Shown: positions 16,985 through 25,608, counted from the stretch's first letter. The stretch is 64,000 nt of DNA from Streptomyces bacillaris (GCF_003268675.1 NZ_CP029378.1:4402001-4466000), one strand, 5' to 3'. The notes: generated from the letters alone by a model not told the origin. Made by a program: numbers and translations.

Positions 16985-19471
16985 ATGAGCGGCAGCAGGG
17001 AACAGCACGGCGACGAGCGGTACACGGCCATGGAGGGCATACGCCCCCTCGTGGCCGGTGATCCGGACCGGATCGGGCCCTACCCGCTGCTCGGCCGGCT
17101 CGGCGCGGGCGGCATGGGCCGTGTCTATCTGGCGCGTTCGGCGGGGGGCCGTACGGTCGCCGTCAAGGTCGTCCACGAGGAGCACATCTCCAGCGGGGAG
17201 TTCCGGGCCCGCTTCCGCCGCGAGATCGAGTCCGCCCGCCGCGTCGGCGGGCGCTACACCGCCCCGGTCCTGGACGCCGATCCCGACGCCGACCACCCGT
17301 GGGTGGCGACCGGCTATGTGCCCGGACCCTCCCTCGAACAGGCCGTACGGGAGCACGGGCCACTGCCCGCCGACTCCGTACACGCCCTGGCCGAGGGGCT
17401 GTTGCGGGCGCTGCGCGGCATCCACGCCGCCGGGATCGTGCACCGCGACCTGAAGCCGTCCAACGTGCTGCTCACCGTCGACGGCCCCCGCGTCATCGAC
17501 TTCGGCATCGCCCGCGCGCTCCAGGTATCCGTCGAGTCGCTGCTGACCAGCACCGGGATGGTCATCGGCTCGCCCGGGTTCATGGCGCCCGAGCAGATCC
17601 TCGGCGAGGAGACCGGCACGGGGGCGGACGTCTTCGCACTCGGCTGCGTCCTGATGTACGCGGCCACGGGCCAGCTGCCGTTCGGGAACGGGGCGAGCAA
17701 CCAGCATGCCGTGATGTACCGGATCGTCGAGTCCGCCCCGGACCTCACCGGGGTGGGCGACGCCCCGCTGCGCGAGCTGATCGGCCGCTGCCTGACGAAG
17801 AAGCCCGCCGAACGTCCCGGTGTGGACGCTCTGTTGGCGGACATCGGTACGTCGGAGAGCCCGGGTGCCGCCCTGCGCGGCGGCGCGTGGCTGCCGCCCC
17901 AGCTCCTCGCCCGGCTGGCCCGGCAGGCGGCGGTGCTGCTGGACGCGGATGTGCCGAGGGCGGAGAGCGCGGGGGCGGGGGTGTCCGGGGCGTCTGGGGC
18001 TGCCGGGACTGCGGGGGCTGCAGGGACCGCGGCTGCTGGGGCTGCTGGGGTGGTGGAAGCGTCGGGGGCGCGCCCGGATGTCGCTACGGCCGACCTGCGG
18101 CCGGAGCCGGTGGGCGGGGCCGAGGTGGAGGCTGGAGCTGGGGAGGGGCCTGACGTCGGGGCGGAAGCGGGGGCCGTATCGGGGGATGGGGCGGGGGTCG
18201 TACCCGTAGCCGTATCGGAGGCTGAGCGGGCGCTTGAGGCGGAGGGCGTACGCGAGCCCGGATCGGAGGCCGTACGGGAGCCGGGGGCGGAAGCTGCACG
18301 GGAGCCGGGGGCCGTCGCTGGATCGGAGCCCGTACGCGACCCCGGGGCGGAAGCCGTGAGCGAGCCCGGGGCCGTCGCTGGATCGGAGCCCGTACGCGAT
18401 CCCGAGGCGGAAGACGTACGCGCATCCGAGGCCGACCCCGGTCCGAAGGGCGCCCCCGAAGGCTCGAAGGGCGCCGCAGAGGCGCAAGCGGCACCGGAAG
18501 CGGCGGTCCCGCCTCCGCCCGCTCTCGTGGTCTCCGCCGGGGAGTCCGGGGGCAAGGCCCCGCGTCGCCGTCGGCGCATGTGGGTCGTGGCGGCCGCGGT
18601 CCTCGCCGTACTGGCAACCGGCTCCACCGTCGCCTTCCTGCAGCACCGGCCGGGCGGCGGTGCTGACGGCCGTGACACCGACGCTGCCGCGCCCGCCGGA
18701 GCCGGCGACGGCGCCTCCGCCCCGCCCTCGGCGGGACCCACCGGCGGTGGCGAGGACGACAAGGACGGCAAGGGCAAGGACAAGGAGAAGACGGAGGAAG
18801 AGGGGGACGGCGACGGGAAGGGCCGGGAGAAGGGGGACGGAGGCGGTGACGCGGGCGCCGGGGAGGCTTCCGGTTCCGGGGGTGCCGCCGCTTCCGGGGG
18901 CAGCGGTTCCGGATCGGGCGGAGCGGACGGCTCGGCGGCCTCCCCGTCCGGCGGGAGCGGCTCCGGCGCGTCCGGTGGCGGATCGGGCAGCGGCTCCGGG
19001 GCCGGGGGATCGGGTTCCGGCTCGGGTTCTGGAACAGGTTCCGGCTCGGGGTCGGGCAGCGGGTCCGGCTCAGGGTCCGGTACCGCGCCGAAGCCGCCCA
19101 CCACGGACCCCGACCCGCCGGCCGCGGACAACCGTGTGCCGCAGCACTTCGTCGGGACCTGGACGCGGGCGTCGCAGTACGACGCGCTCCAGCCCCACAC
19201 CGTGGTCATCCGCCGGGCGGCCCCGGGGCAGGTCGCGGTGACCCTCATCGCCGACGTACAGGGCACGGGGCACTGCGAGTACACGGCGAAGCTCACCTCC
19301 GTGGCCGACGGCGGGCAGCGCATCAACGTCGGTACCGCCACCGTGGACAAGGCGCGCTCCACCGGGATGTGCCGCGACGGGGATCCCTCCTTCTACACCG
19401 TCGCCGGGTCCGGCATCCTGCACGACGTCGGCCCGGCCCACGGCAGCGGCTACCGCTACAACCGGGCCTGA
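16985..19471 (+). CDS. Membrane-anchored Ser/Thr protein kinase (PknB/Hanks type)
   Basis: 828 residues. Kinase domain ~30-285: glycine loop GRLGAGGMGRVY (37-48), Lys61 in VAVKVV, HRDLKPSN (153-160), DFG (172-174), and APEQ after the activation segment. A cytosolic linker (~310-520) contains degenerate repeats of EPGAEAxREPGA. One transmembrane helix lies at ~530-552 (WVVAAAVLAVLATGSTVAFL). Outside follow a Lys/Glu/Asp-rich stretch, a long Gly-Ser linker, and a ~105-residue C-terminal domain with two Cys (GHCEYTAKL, TGMCRDGD) that is probably the sensor. ATG 16985 has GGGGGATCGGG upstream; an in-frame ATG at 17030 is a weaker alternative. The signal is unknown. Confidence 0.92.
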   Translation: MSGSREQHGDERYTAMEGIRPLVAGDPDRIGPYPLLGRLGAGGMGRVYLARSAGGRTVAVKVVHEEHISSGEFRARFRREIESARRVGGRYTAPVLDADPDADHPWVATGYVPGPSLEQAVREHGPLPADSVHALAEGLLRALRGIHAAGIVHRDLKPSNVLLTVDGPRVIDFGIARALQVSVESLLTSTGMVIGSPGFMAPEQILGEETGTGADVFALGCVLMYAATGQLPFGNGASNQHAVMYRIVESAPDLTGVGDAPLRELIGRCLTKKPAERPGVDALLADIGTSESPGAALRGGAWLPPQLLARLARQAAVLLDADVPRAESAGAGVSGASGAAGTAGAAGTAAAGAAGVVEASGARPDVATADLRPEPVGGAEVEAGAGEGPDVGAEAGAVSGDGAGVVPVAVSEAERALEAEGVREPGSEAVREPGAEAAREPGAVAGSEPVRDPGAEAVSEPGAVAGSEPVRDPEAEDVRASEADPGPKGAPEGSKGAAEAQAAPEAAVPPPPALVVSAGESGGKAPRRRRRMWVVAAAVLAVLATGSTVAFLQHRPGGGADGRDTDAAAPAGAGDGASAPPSAGPTGGGEDDKDGKGKDKEKTEEEGDGDGKGREKGDGGGDAGAGEASGSGGAAASGGSGSGSGGADGSAASPSGGSGSGASGGGSGSGSGAGGSGSGSGSGTGSGSGSGSGSGSGSGTAPKPPTTDPDPPAADNRVPQHFVGTWTRASQYDALQPHTVVIRRAAPGQVAVTLIADVQGTGHCEYTAKLTSVADGGQRINVGTATVDKARSTGMCRDGDPSFYTVAGSGILHDVGPAHGSGYRYNRA

Positions 19472-19549
19472 CCGACCGGCTGCGGAAAGCCGGTCCGACA
19501 AGCGCCGGGGAAGCGTCGAGCGTCGGGTGAGCGCCGGGGAAGCGGGAGG

Positions 19550-19972
19550 TCAGCCCTCCGGCTTCCCCGCGTACCCGGTCCCGAACGCCTCGCCCGGATA
19601 CGCCGCCCCGAACGCCGAGTGGAACAGGTCCGAGACGTCCTGGCCCGAGAGCCCCTCCGCCCTGGCCCGGTCCATCCACTCGGCCAGGGACGCGCGGAGC
19701 GGCGAGTCCGGGGCGGTCTGGGGGCGGGCCAGCGAGCGGGTGATGAACGTGCCCGCCCCCTGGCGCACCTCGGCCAGGCCCGCCCGCTCCAGCTCGCGGT
19801 AGGCCTTCAGCGTGGTGTTCGGGTTGACCTTGGTGTCCGCGGCGACCTGGGCGGCGGTGGGCAGCCGGTCGCCCTCCTCCAGGGCCCCCATGCGCAGCGC
19901 CTGCTCGACCTGGCGGACGATCTGGAGATACGTCGCCACCCCGCTGCGCCGGTCGATGCGGAACACGACCAC
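19550..19972 (-). CDS. GntR-family regulator, YtrA subfamily
   Basis: 140 residues from the GTG at 19972, chosen because AAGGTGA lies 7-10 bases upstream and the family N-terminus is VVFRIDRRSGVATYLQIV. A GTG at 20002 would add ten residues. The winged helix is in LEEGDRLPTAAQVAADTKVNPNTTLKAYRELERAGL, ending RQGAGTFIT. The short C-terminus without a large effector domain is typical of YtrA regulators, which control neighbouring ABC exporters. It is downstream of, and on the same strand as, the ABC permease and ATPase genes. The perfect inverted repeat at 21971-21996 ahead of the ATPase gene is its likely target. Confidence 0.87.
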   Translation of the reverse strand: MVVFRIDRRSGVATYLQIVRQVEQALRMGALEEGDRLPTAAQVAADTKVNPNTTLKAYRELERAGLAEVRQGAGTFITRSLARPQTAPDSPLRASLAEWMDRARAEGLSGQDVSDLFHSAFGAAYPGEAFGTGYAGKPEG

Positions 19973-20027
19973 GGACTTCACCTTCCGCTCGATTGCCGAC
20001 ACTTTACGTAGAGGATGCGCACCGCCC

Positions 20028-21014
20028 CTACAGCGGGCGGGCCGAGACCCGCCACAGGACGAACCCCGTCAGGAGCGCCGTACCGGCGAGCAGGATGCCG
20101 GCCGCGGTCCACTGCATCGCCGCCATCTGGTCGTAGTCGAGGTACTCGATGACGTTGTTGATGATCCCGTGCTTCGCGATGCACGCGTTCTGGGCCTCGT
20201 CGGTGGCCTCGGCGCAGGTGCCCCAGCCGAAGAGGTCGCCCTTCGCGTTGCCGACCCAGCGGTCGACCTCGTACGACTCGTCGAAGCGGGACGGGAGTTC
20301 GCTGTCCAGCGGGTAGGTGAACATCCGGGTGGAGCCGAGCTCGACCCGCAGCTCGTCCCAGACGAACTGGGTGACGACGGTGAAGAGGAACGTCACCACC
20401 ATGGCGGGCAGCAGGCGGCGCACCACGACGCCGACGGTGACGCCGAGGGCTGTGGTGAAGAGGAGGAGCGCGGGCAGGACCGGGCCGGTGCTGTCGAAGA
20501 TCGTGCCCTCGACCCACTTGCTGGAGAAGAAGGCGCGGTGCGGCTCCCACCACCAGGTGAACGCGGCCGAGAGCATCACCCCGCAGACCAGTGCGAGTCC
20601 GTAGGCGAAGCCCAGTTTGGCGACGATCCACTGGCGGCGGGTCACGGACTGGGTGGTGACCAGCTGTGCGGTGCCGTTCTCCTGGTCGGCCGAGATCAGC
20701 GGGGCGCCGACGAAGAAGGCGAGGATCAGCGGGATGCCGCCGAGGAGGGCGACGATGTAGCCGTACCCCCGGGTGTCCTCGACCGCGTACCGGACCTCCT
20801 TCCCCGGCCAGCCGGCCGCGTCCAGCGCCCCGGCCATCTCGTGGCGCTGGTAGAGGATCGCGAGCGTGCCGAGCACGGAGAGGCCGAGGACGTAGATCAG
20901 GGCGATGCGGTGCTGGCGCAGGACGAGCCAGGGGAGGCCGCGCAACAGGCGGCGCCGGGGGCGGAGTTCGGCGCGGCCCTCGTCGACGGGGGAGGTGGAG
21001 GTGGGGGTGCTCAT
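20028..21014 (-). CDS. ABC-2 type transporter permease
   Basis: 328 residues, starting ATG 21014 and overlapping the ATPase gene stop by 4 bases (ATGA), so it is translationally coupled to it. Hydrophobic spans include IALIYVLGLSVLGTLAIL, YIVALLGGIPLILAFFV, LGFAYGLALVCGVMLSAAF, LLLFTTALGVTVGVVV and the C-terminal AGILLAGTALLTGFVLW. About six membrane spans are expected, with a large outside loop between spans 5 and 6. It forms the membrane part of an exporter with the upstream ATPase. The substrate is unknown; GntR/YtrA-linked ABC systems often respond to cell-envelope antibiotics. Confidence 0.88.
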   Translation of the reverse strand: MSTPTSTSPVDEGRAELRPRRRLLRGLPWLVLRQHRIALIYVLGLSVLGTLAILYQRHEMAGALDAAGWPGKEVRYAVEDTRGYGYIVALLGGIPLILAFFVGAPLISADQENGTAQLVTTQSVTRRQWIVAKLGFAYGLALVCGVMLSAAFTWWWEPHRAFFSSKWVEGTIFDSTGPVLPALLLFTTALGVTVGVVVRRLLPAMVVTFLFTVVTQFVWDELRVELGSTRMFTYPLDSELPSRFDESYEVDRWVGNAKGDLFGWGTCAEATDEAQNACIAKHGIINNVIEYLDYDQMAAMQWTAAGILLAGTALLTGFVLWRVSARPL

Positions 21015-21958
21015 GCGGCCTGGTTCCCTTCGGCTTCGACGCGGGCGCCCTGGGTGTAGAGCGAGGGCGCGCCCGGTGAGCGGAGGTGGGCGAGCAGGAC
21101 CTCCTCCAGGGAGGGTTCGGCGCTCTCCCAGTCGGCGGGCAGCGGGCCCTTGGGCCGGATCATCGCGTGGAACTGCCGTCCCTGGACGCGGGTTTCGACC
21201 ACGGTGTGCCGGTCGAGTTCGGACGGCAGGCGGCCGTCCCGGACCACGCCCGTCACCAGGGTGTGGGCGGGGACGAGCGCGTCGGCGTCACCGGCCATCC
21301 GGATCCTGCCCTCCGCGACCACCAGCAGGTAGTCGCACATGTCCTCCAGCTCGGTGAGCAGATGCGAGGACATCACCACGGTGGTGCCGCGCTCGACGGC
21401 CTCCGCCATCAGCAGCGTGCTCATCTCGTCGCGGGCCAGCGGGTCGAGGTCCGACATCGGCTCGTCGAGGAGCAGCAGGTCGGGGCGCTTGCCGAAGGCG
21501 AGCGCGAAGGCCACCCGGGTGCGCTGGCCGCCGGAGAGCGCGCCGATCCGCGTGTGCATCGCGATGTTGCCGGAGCGGACGATCCGCTCGGCCGCCAAGG
21601 CGTCCCAGCCGGGGTTGAGTTCGGCGCCCATCCGCAGGGTGTCGGCGACGGTGAACCGCTTGAAGAGCGGCTTCTCCTGACCGAGGAAGGCGAACCTCGG
21701 CATCACGGAGGGGTTGTCCACCGGCGTCCCGAAGATGCTCAACGCGCCGGTGGTGGGCTGCACCTGACGGGTCGCCAGTCCGAGCAGGGTGCTCTTGCCG
21801 GCCCCGTTCGGGCCGACCAGCCCGCAGATGCGCCCGGCCGGGATCCGGAAGGAGCAGTCGCGCAGCGCCCAGCGGTCGCCGAAGTAGCGCTTGCCCAGGC
21901 CGCGGGCTTCCAGTGCCCAGCTGCCCGTGGTCCCGCTCGAAGTGCTCGTGTCTGCCAC
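21011..21958 (-). CDS. ABC transporter ATP-binding protein
   Basis: 315 residues from GTG 21958, with GAGGCGAGG about 5 bases upstream. A TTG at 21985 would also be in frame but sits inside the inverted repeat. Walker A is GPNGAGKS, the signature is LSGGQRTRVAFALAF, Walker B is LLLLDEPMSDLD, and the H-loop is MSSHLLTEL. The order ATPase, permease, GntR regulator on one strand suggests one self-regulated operon. The operator-like palindrome lies 13-38 bp upstream of the start. Confidence 0.9.
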   Translation of the reverse strand: MADTSTSSGTTGSWALEARGLGKRYFGDRWALRDCSFRIPAGRICGLVGPNGAGKSTLLGLATRQVQPTTGALSIFGTPVDNPSVMPRFAFLGQEKPLFKRFTVADTLRMGAELNPGWDALAAERIVRSGNIAMHTRIGALSGGQRTRVAFALAFGKRPDLLLLDEPMSDLDPLARDEMSTLLMAEAVERGTTVVMSSHLLTELEDMCDYLLVVAEGRIRMAGDADALVPAHTLVTGVVRDGRLPSELDRHTVVETRVQGRQFHAMIRPKGPLPADWESAEPSLEEVLLAHLRSPGAPSLYTQGARVEAEGNQAA

Positions 21959-21970
21959 GCGCCTCGCCTC

Positions 21971-21996
21971 GATTCCATTAGTCAATTAATGGAATC
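21971..21996. promoter_or_regulatory. Perfect inverted repeat ahead of the ABC operon, likely GntR operator
   Basis: GATTCCATTA (21971-21980), 6-base spacer, TAATGGAATC (21987-21996). The A/T-rich palindrome stands out in G+C-rich DNA and overlaps the expected promoter or leader of the operon that encodes the GntR regulator. Confidence 0.65.
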
Positions 21997-22112
21997 ATGG
22001 TGTTCTGAGGGAATGGCTGTCAAGCGTGCGAGGTGGGCGTGCCTCCGGGGGGCAGGGGGATGGGGGCAGGGGCAGGGGGTGTGTCAGGCGCGGTCCGCGC
22101 GGACTCGGATTC

Positions 22113-22796
22113 CTACGGCGCGCAGCTCAGCGCCAGTCCCACCGCCGCCTCCAGGCAGTCGCGTTCGGGGGCCGTCAGGAACGGGTTCTCCTGCTGGTGG
22201 GCGCGGGCGCGGGCCAGGTCGGCGGCGTCGGCGCCCCCGTCGTCGGCCAGCTCCGCCAGCAGGGAGGCCAGCAGCGTACGGGCCTGAGCCTCCGGTGCCG
22301 GGAACTCCGGGTCGAGCGCCACCCGGGCCAGGGTCAGCGCCGACATGGCCCGGTCGAAGCCGGGCGGGCCCTCGGCGGCGGTGGACCAGTCGATCACCAC
22401 CGGACCCCGCTCCGTCAGCATCACGTTCGCCGGGTGCAGGTCGAGGTGGAGGATGCAGTCACCCGGGTCGGCCGAGACGCGGGGCGGGATCGCGTGCAGT
22501 TCGCGCAGCAGCCGGGCGAGCAGCGCGCCCCCCTCGGCGGTGCCCAGAGTCCCCGCGAGCAGCGCCTCGGACATGGTCGGGCCGGAGAGCCGCTGGAGCA
22601 CCAGATCGGTGGGGCGGGCCCCGTCGGCGGGCGGTCCGATGCGCGGCACCGGATACCCGAAGGCACGGACGTACGACATCACGGCCAGCTCCTCCGTGGT
22701 GCAGGAGCGGTCGCGGTAGCGGCGAAGGACCCAGGAGCCGTCGAGTTCGTACACGTCGGCGGTGCGTCCCGAGCCCAGGAGTTGCCCTGTGTGCAT
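22113..22796 (-). CDS. Small aminoglycoside-phosphotransferase-like kinase
   Basis: 227 residues from ATG 22796. Motifs of the APH/choline kinase fold are present: GSGRTADVYEL as the nucleotide loop, LHLDLHPANVML as the Brenner motif (H-x-D-x-x-x-x-N), and VVIDWSTAAEGPPGFDRAM as the metal-binding Asp block. At 227 residues it is shorter than typical APH enzymes (~260-300). The substrate is unknown; resistance should not be assumed, since many such proteins phosphorylate metabolites. Ribosome site is weak. No operon partner; the protease gene is divergent. Confidence 0.8.
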   Translation of the reverse strand: MHTGQLLGSGRTADVYELDGSWVLRRYRDRSCTTEELAVMSYVRAFGYPVPRIGPPADGARPTDLVLQRLSGPTMSEALLAGTLGTAEGGALLARLLRELHAIPPRVSADPGDCILHLDLHPANVMLTERGPVVIDWSTAAEGPPGFDRAMSALTLARVALDPEFPAPEAQARTLLASLLAELADDGGADAADLARARAHQQENPFLTAPERDCLEAAVGLALSCAP

Positions 22797-22965
22797 GGGG
22801 CCGAACCTACCCGGGCGTACCGGTGAAGGGGAGACACCGGCCCCTCGGCGCGAGGCCGCGACCCCGGGGGTATGCCGCTCCGGAAGGGCCCCATAACGCG
22901 GGAGGAGGGGGTGAACGGGATCTCCTGTGCCCGGTCCGCGCGCCGCTACGGTGTCGGCAATTCCC

Positions 22966-22977
22966 TGGTCCGGACCA
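22966..22977. promoter_or_regulatory. DasR-like (dre) palindrome upstream of the protease gene
   Basis: TGGTCCGGACCA is a perfect 12-bp palindrome 44 bp before the protease start. It matches the DasR responsive-element core TGGTCTAGACCA except for the two central bases. The gene product carries a chitin/cellulose-binding-type domain, in keeping with N-acetylglucosamine control. Assignment is by inspection. Confidence 0.4.
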
Positions 22978-23021
22978 ACCCCCTTCCGGACCGGACACCC
23001 CCCTGAAACAAGGAGAGTTAC

Positions 23022-24404
23022 GTGGAGAACACCAAGCTCCGCAGACGCGTGCTCGCCACCGCTACCGCCACGGTGGCCGTGGGCGCGCTCGCCCTCGCGG
23101 GACTGACCGGAGTGGCGTCCGCCGGCCCCGCGGACTCCGCCGCCCCGGCCGTCTCCGCCGACAGCCTCTCGCCCGGACTGCTCGCCGCCATGGAACGCGA
23201 CCTCGGGCTCGACGAGAACGAGGCCAGGACCCGGATAGCCGGCGAGTACCGCGCCGCCGCCATCGCCACCGGCCTGGAGAAGTCCCTCGGCGCCAGCTAC
23301 GCCGGGGTCCGGGTCAGCGGGGACAAGGCGGACCTCACCGTCTCCACCACCGACGCCTCCGCGGCCGCGCTCATCACGAAGGCGGGCGCCAGGGCCGAGG
23401 TCGTCGGCCACAGCCTGGACCGCCTCGAAGCGGCCAAGGACGCCCTCGACAAGGCGGCGCGGAGCAAGGCCCCGAAGAACGTGCCCGTCTGGTACGTCGA
23501 CGTCGAGGCCAACCGGGTCGTCGTCAACGCCACGGACGTCCGGGCCGGCGAGGCGTTCGCGAAGGCCGCGGGCGTCAGCGACCAGCTGATCACCGTCGCC
23601 CGCACCACCGAGCAGCCCCGCGCCCTCGCGGACATCCGGGGCGGCGACGCGTACTACATGGGCGGCGGAGGCCGCTGTTCCGTCGGCTTCTCCGTGACGC
23701 GCGGCACCCAGAACGGGTTCGTCACCGCCGGCCACTGCGGCCGGGTGGGCACCACGACCACCGGCGTCAACCAGCAGGCCCAGGGCAGCTTCCAGGGCTC
23801 GACCTTCCCGGGCCGTGACTACGCCTGGGTCGCCACCAACGCCAACTGGGTGCCCAAGCCCCTGGTCAACGGCTACGGCCGCGGCGATGTGACCGTCGCC
23901 GGCTCCACCCCGTCCGTCGTCGGCGCCTCGGTCTGCCGCTCCGGCTCCACCACCGGCTGGCACTGCGGCACGATCCAGCAGCTCAACACCAGCGTCACCT
24001 ACCCGGAGGGCACCATCTCCGGCGTGACCCGCACCAGCGTCTGCGCCGAGCCGGGCGACTCCGGCGGAGCGTACATCTCCGGCAGCCAGGCGCAGGGCGT
24101 CACCTCCGGTGGCTCCGGCAACTGCCGCTCCGGCGGTACGACGTACTTCCAGCCGCTCCTCCCGGCCCTGCAGGCGTACGGGCTGACGCTCGTCACCAGC
24201 GGCGGCGGCCAGCCGACCCCGACCAACACGCCCACCACCCAGCCGCCCACCGAGCAGCCGGGCGGCACCTGGGCGACCGGCACCTCCTACGCCGTCGGCT
24301 CCACGGTGACGTACGGCGGCTCCACCTACCGCTGCCTCCAGGCGCACACGGCCCAGCCCGGCTGGACCCCGGACGTGGTCCCGGCCCTCTGGCAGCGCGT
24401 CTGA
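23022..24404 (+). CDS. Secreted S1-family serine protease (streptogrisin type) with CBM5/12 domain
   Basis: 460 residues from GTG 23022 with AAGGAGAG upstream. It has a Sec signal peptide (to about residue 34, ...TGVASA), an alpha-lytic-type prodomain (~45-200) and a protease domain from ~203: His238 in TAGHC, Asp266 in GRDYAWV, Ser347 in GDSGGA. Cys pairs fit S1E disulfides. A Pro/Thr linker (~396-412) leads to a ~45-residue CBM5/12 module (GGTWATGTSYAVGSTVTYGG ... PALWQRV) that binds chitin or other insoluble polymers. The domain order is that of streptogrisin C. It probably degrades protein bound to chitin or lignocellulose outside the cell. The same CBM ends the next gene product. Confidence 0.93.
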   Translation: MENTKLRRRVLATATATVAVGALALAGLTGVASAGPADSAAPAVSADSLSPGLLAAMERDLGLDENEARTRIAGEYRAAAIATGLEKSLGASYAGVRVSGDKADLTVSTTDASAAALITKAGARAEVVGHSLDRLEAAKDALDKAARSKAPKNVPVWYVDVEANRVVVNATDVRAGEAFAKAAGVSDQLITVARTTEQPRALADIRGGDAYYMGGGGRCSVGFSVTRGTQNGFVTAGHCGRVGTTTTGVNQQAQGSFQGSTFPGRDYAWVATNANWVPKPLVNGYGRGDVTVAGSTPSVVGASVCRSGSTTGWHCGTIQQLNTSVTYPEGTISGVTRTSVCAEPGDSGGAYISGSQAQGVTSGGSGNCRSGGTTYFQPLLPALQAYGLTLVTSGGGQPTPTNTPTTQPPTEQPGGTWATGTSYAVGSTVTYGGSTYRCLQAHTAQPGWTPDVVPALWQRV

Positions 24405-24480
24405 CGGCCCGCCCGGGCCAAGACTCCTGACCCCCCTGCTCCTGCCCTCTGCCTTCTGACTCCGGCCTTCTGTTCCGGAC

Positions 24481-24513
24481 CTCGGGCGGCGGCGGAACCC
24501 ACCGCCGCCCGAG
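24481..24513 (+). terminator. Hairpin after the protease gene
   Basis: Perfect 12-bp arms CTCGGGCGGCGG (24481-24492) and CCGCCGCCCGAG (24502-24513) with a 9-base loop, 77 bp after the stop. G+C-rich near-repeats (GCCGGGGC) follow to about 24550. Confidence 0.6.
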
Positions 24514-24630
24514 CCGGGGCCGGGGCTGGGGCCGGGGCCAGGGCTGGGGCACCAGATCAAACGACATCCGGCGTCACCGAACCTCCTGAACCTCTCCGCT
24601 CCCCGCACCGAGGACTCCGAGGAAACTGTC

Positions 24631-25503
24631 ATGACCCCACAAATGGACAACGCAACCCCCCACGAGCCGGACGCCTCCGGGACCGACGAGGCCTCCACCG
24701 ACCGGCGGCGCATCAGCCGCAAAGGTCTCCTGAAGGCCGCGATCGTCGCGAGCGCGGCTCCTCTGCTCGCCGGAGGAGGCGTCGCGCTCGCCCGGGACGC
24801 CGCATCATCGGGAGGGGACGTCCTGCTGGACCCCACCCCGCAGTGCGACGACGGCGACGACCCGACCCCGCCGCAGATGGAGGGCCCGTACTTCAAGCCC
24901 AACTCCCCGCGGCGCACCAGCCTGGTGACATCGGGCACCCCCGGCGTACCGCTCACCGTGAGCGGCTACGTCTTCGGCCGGTCCTGCCGGCCGGTCTCCG
25001 GGGCGCTGCTCGACTTCTGGCAGGCCGACACCAACGGCTCGTACGACATGGTGCAGTACGCCTTCCGGGGGCACCAGTTCACCGGTGCCGACGGCTCGTT
25101 CAGCCTCACCACCATCGTGCCGGGCCTCTACCCGGGCCGTACGCGGCACATCCATGTGAAGGCGCAGGCCCCCGGGGGCCGCGTCCTCACCACGCAGCTG
25201 TACTTCCCGGGTGAGCCGCGGAACAACACCGACGCCCTGTACGACCCGAGGCTGCTGATGAACGTCCGCAACGTCGGCAACGGGCGCCAGGGCACCTTCG
25301 ACTTCGTGCTGGACGTCGCCCAGACGCCCGGCCCGACCGATCCGCCCACCGATCCGCCGGGCGGCACCTGGGCGCCCGGGACTTCCTACCGCGCGGGAGA
25401 CCGCGTCACCTACGGCGGGGTCGCCTACCGCTGCCGGCAGGCACACCAGTCCATGACGGGCTGGGAGCCGCCGAACGTCCCCGCGCTGTGGGAACGCGGG
25501 TAG
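24631..25503 (+). CDS. Secreted intradiol ring-cleavage dioxygenase fused to a CBM5/12 domain
   Basis: 290 residues. Residues 24-50 (DRRRISRKGLLKAA then a hydrophobic run) look like a Tat-type signal with an R-K pair. The dioxygenase domain (~80-230) has likely Fe(III) ligands Tyr138 (NGSYD), Tyr167 (PGLYPGR), His173 and His175 (RHIHVK). Such enzymes open catechol rings between the two hydroxyls. A Pro-rich linker leads to a CBM5/12 module (~244-290) almost identical in pattern to that of the upstream protease. A secreted dioxygenase with a polymer-binding domain is known from a cellulolytic Streptomyces (SirexAA-E; recalled from literature), where it acts on lignin-type aromatics. This is most likely an orthologue. 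Confidence 0.9.
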   Translation: MTPQMDNATPHEPDASGTDEASTDRRRISRKGLLKAAIVASAAPLLAGGGVALARDAASSGGDVLLDPTPQCDDGDDPTPPQMEGPYFKPNSPRRTSLVTSGTPGVPLTVSGYVFGRSCRPVSGALLDFWQADTNGSYDMVQYAFRGHQFTGADGSFSLTTIVPGLYPGRTRHIHVKAQAPGGRVLTTQLYFPGEPRNNTDALYDPRLLMNVRNVGNGRQGTFDFVLDVAQTPGPTDPPTDPPGGTWAPGTSYRAGDRVTYGGVAYRCRQAHQSMTGWEPPNVPALWERG

Positions 25504-25535
25504 CGACGGCAGCAGCGGACGCGCACCACCGCCCC

Positions 25536-25573
25536 GCGCCCCGTTCACGCCGTCCGGCGCGTGAACGGGGCGC
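25536..25573 (+). terminator. Terminator after the dioxygenase gene
   Basis: Perfect 15-bp arms (25536-25550 and 25559-25573) with an 8-base loop, followed by TTTCGC. Confidence 0.85.
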
Positions 25574-25608
25574 TTTCGCATGCCCGGGGGACTCGTCGTC
25601 GGCGGTCT

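Noticed and set aside
21960..21999. Six-codon leader peptide (ATG ATT CCA TTA ATT GAC TAA) ahead of the ABC operon
   Set aside because: It lies wholly in the palindrome and has no ribosome site; chance reading of the operator is more likely, though the TTA codon is curious.
22113..22796. Antibiotic-resistance gene (aminoglycoside phosphotransferase)
   Set aside because: Only the general kinase fold is visible; the protein is short and nothing nearby supports a resistance role.
22800..24956. Upstream extension of the phosphotransferase frame to 947 codons
   Set aside because: The extra part lies opposite the protease gene and reads as low-complexity sequence; the domain starts at ATG 22796.
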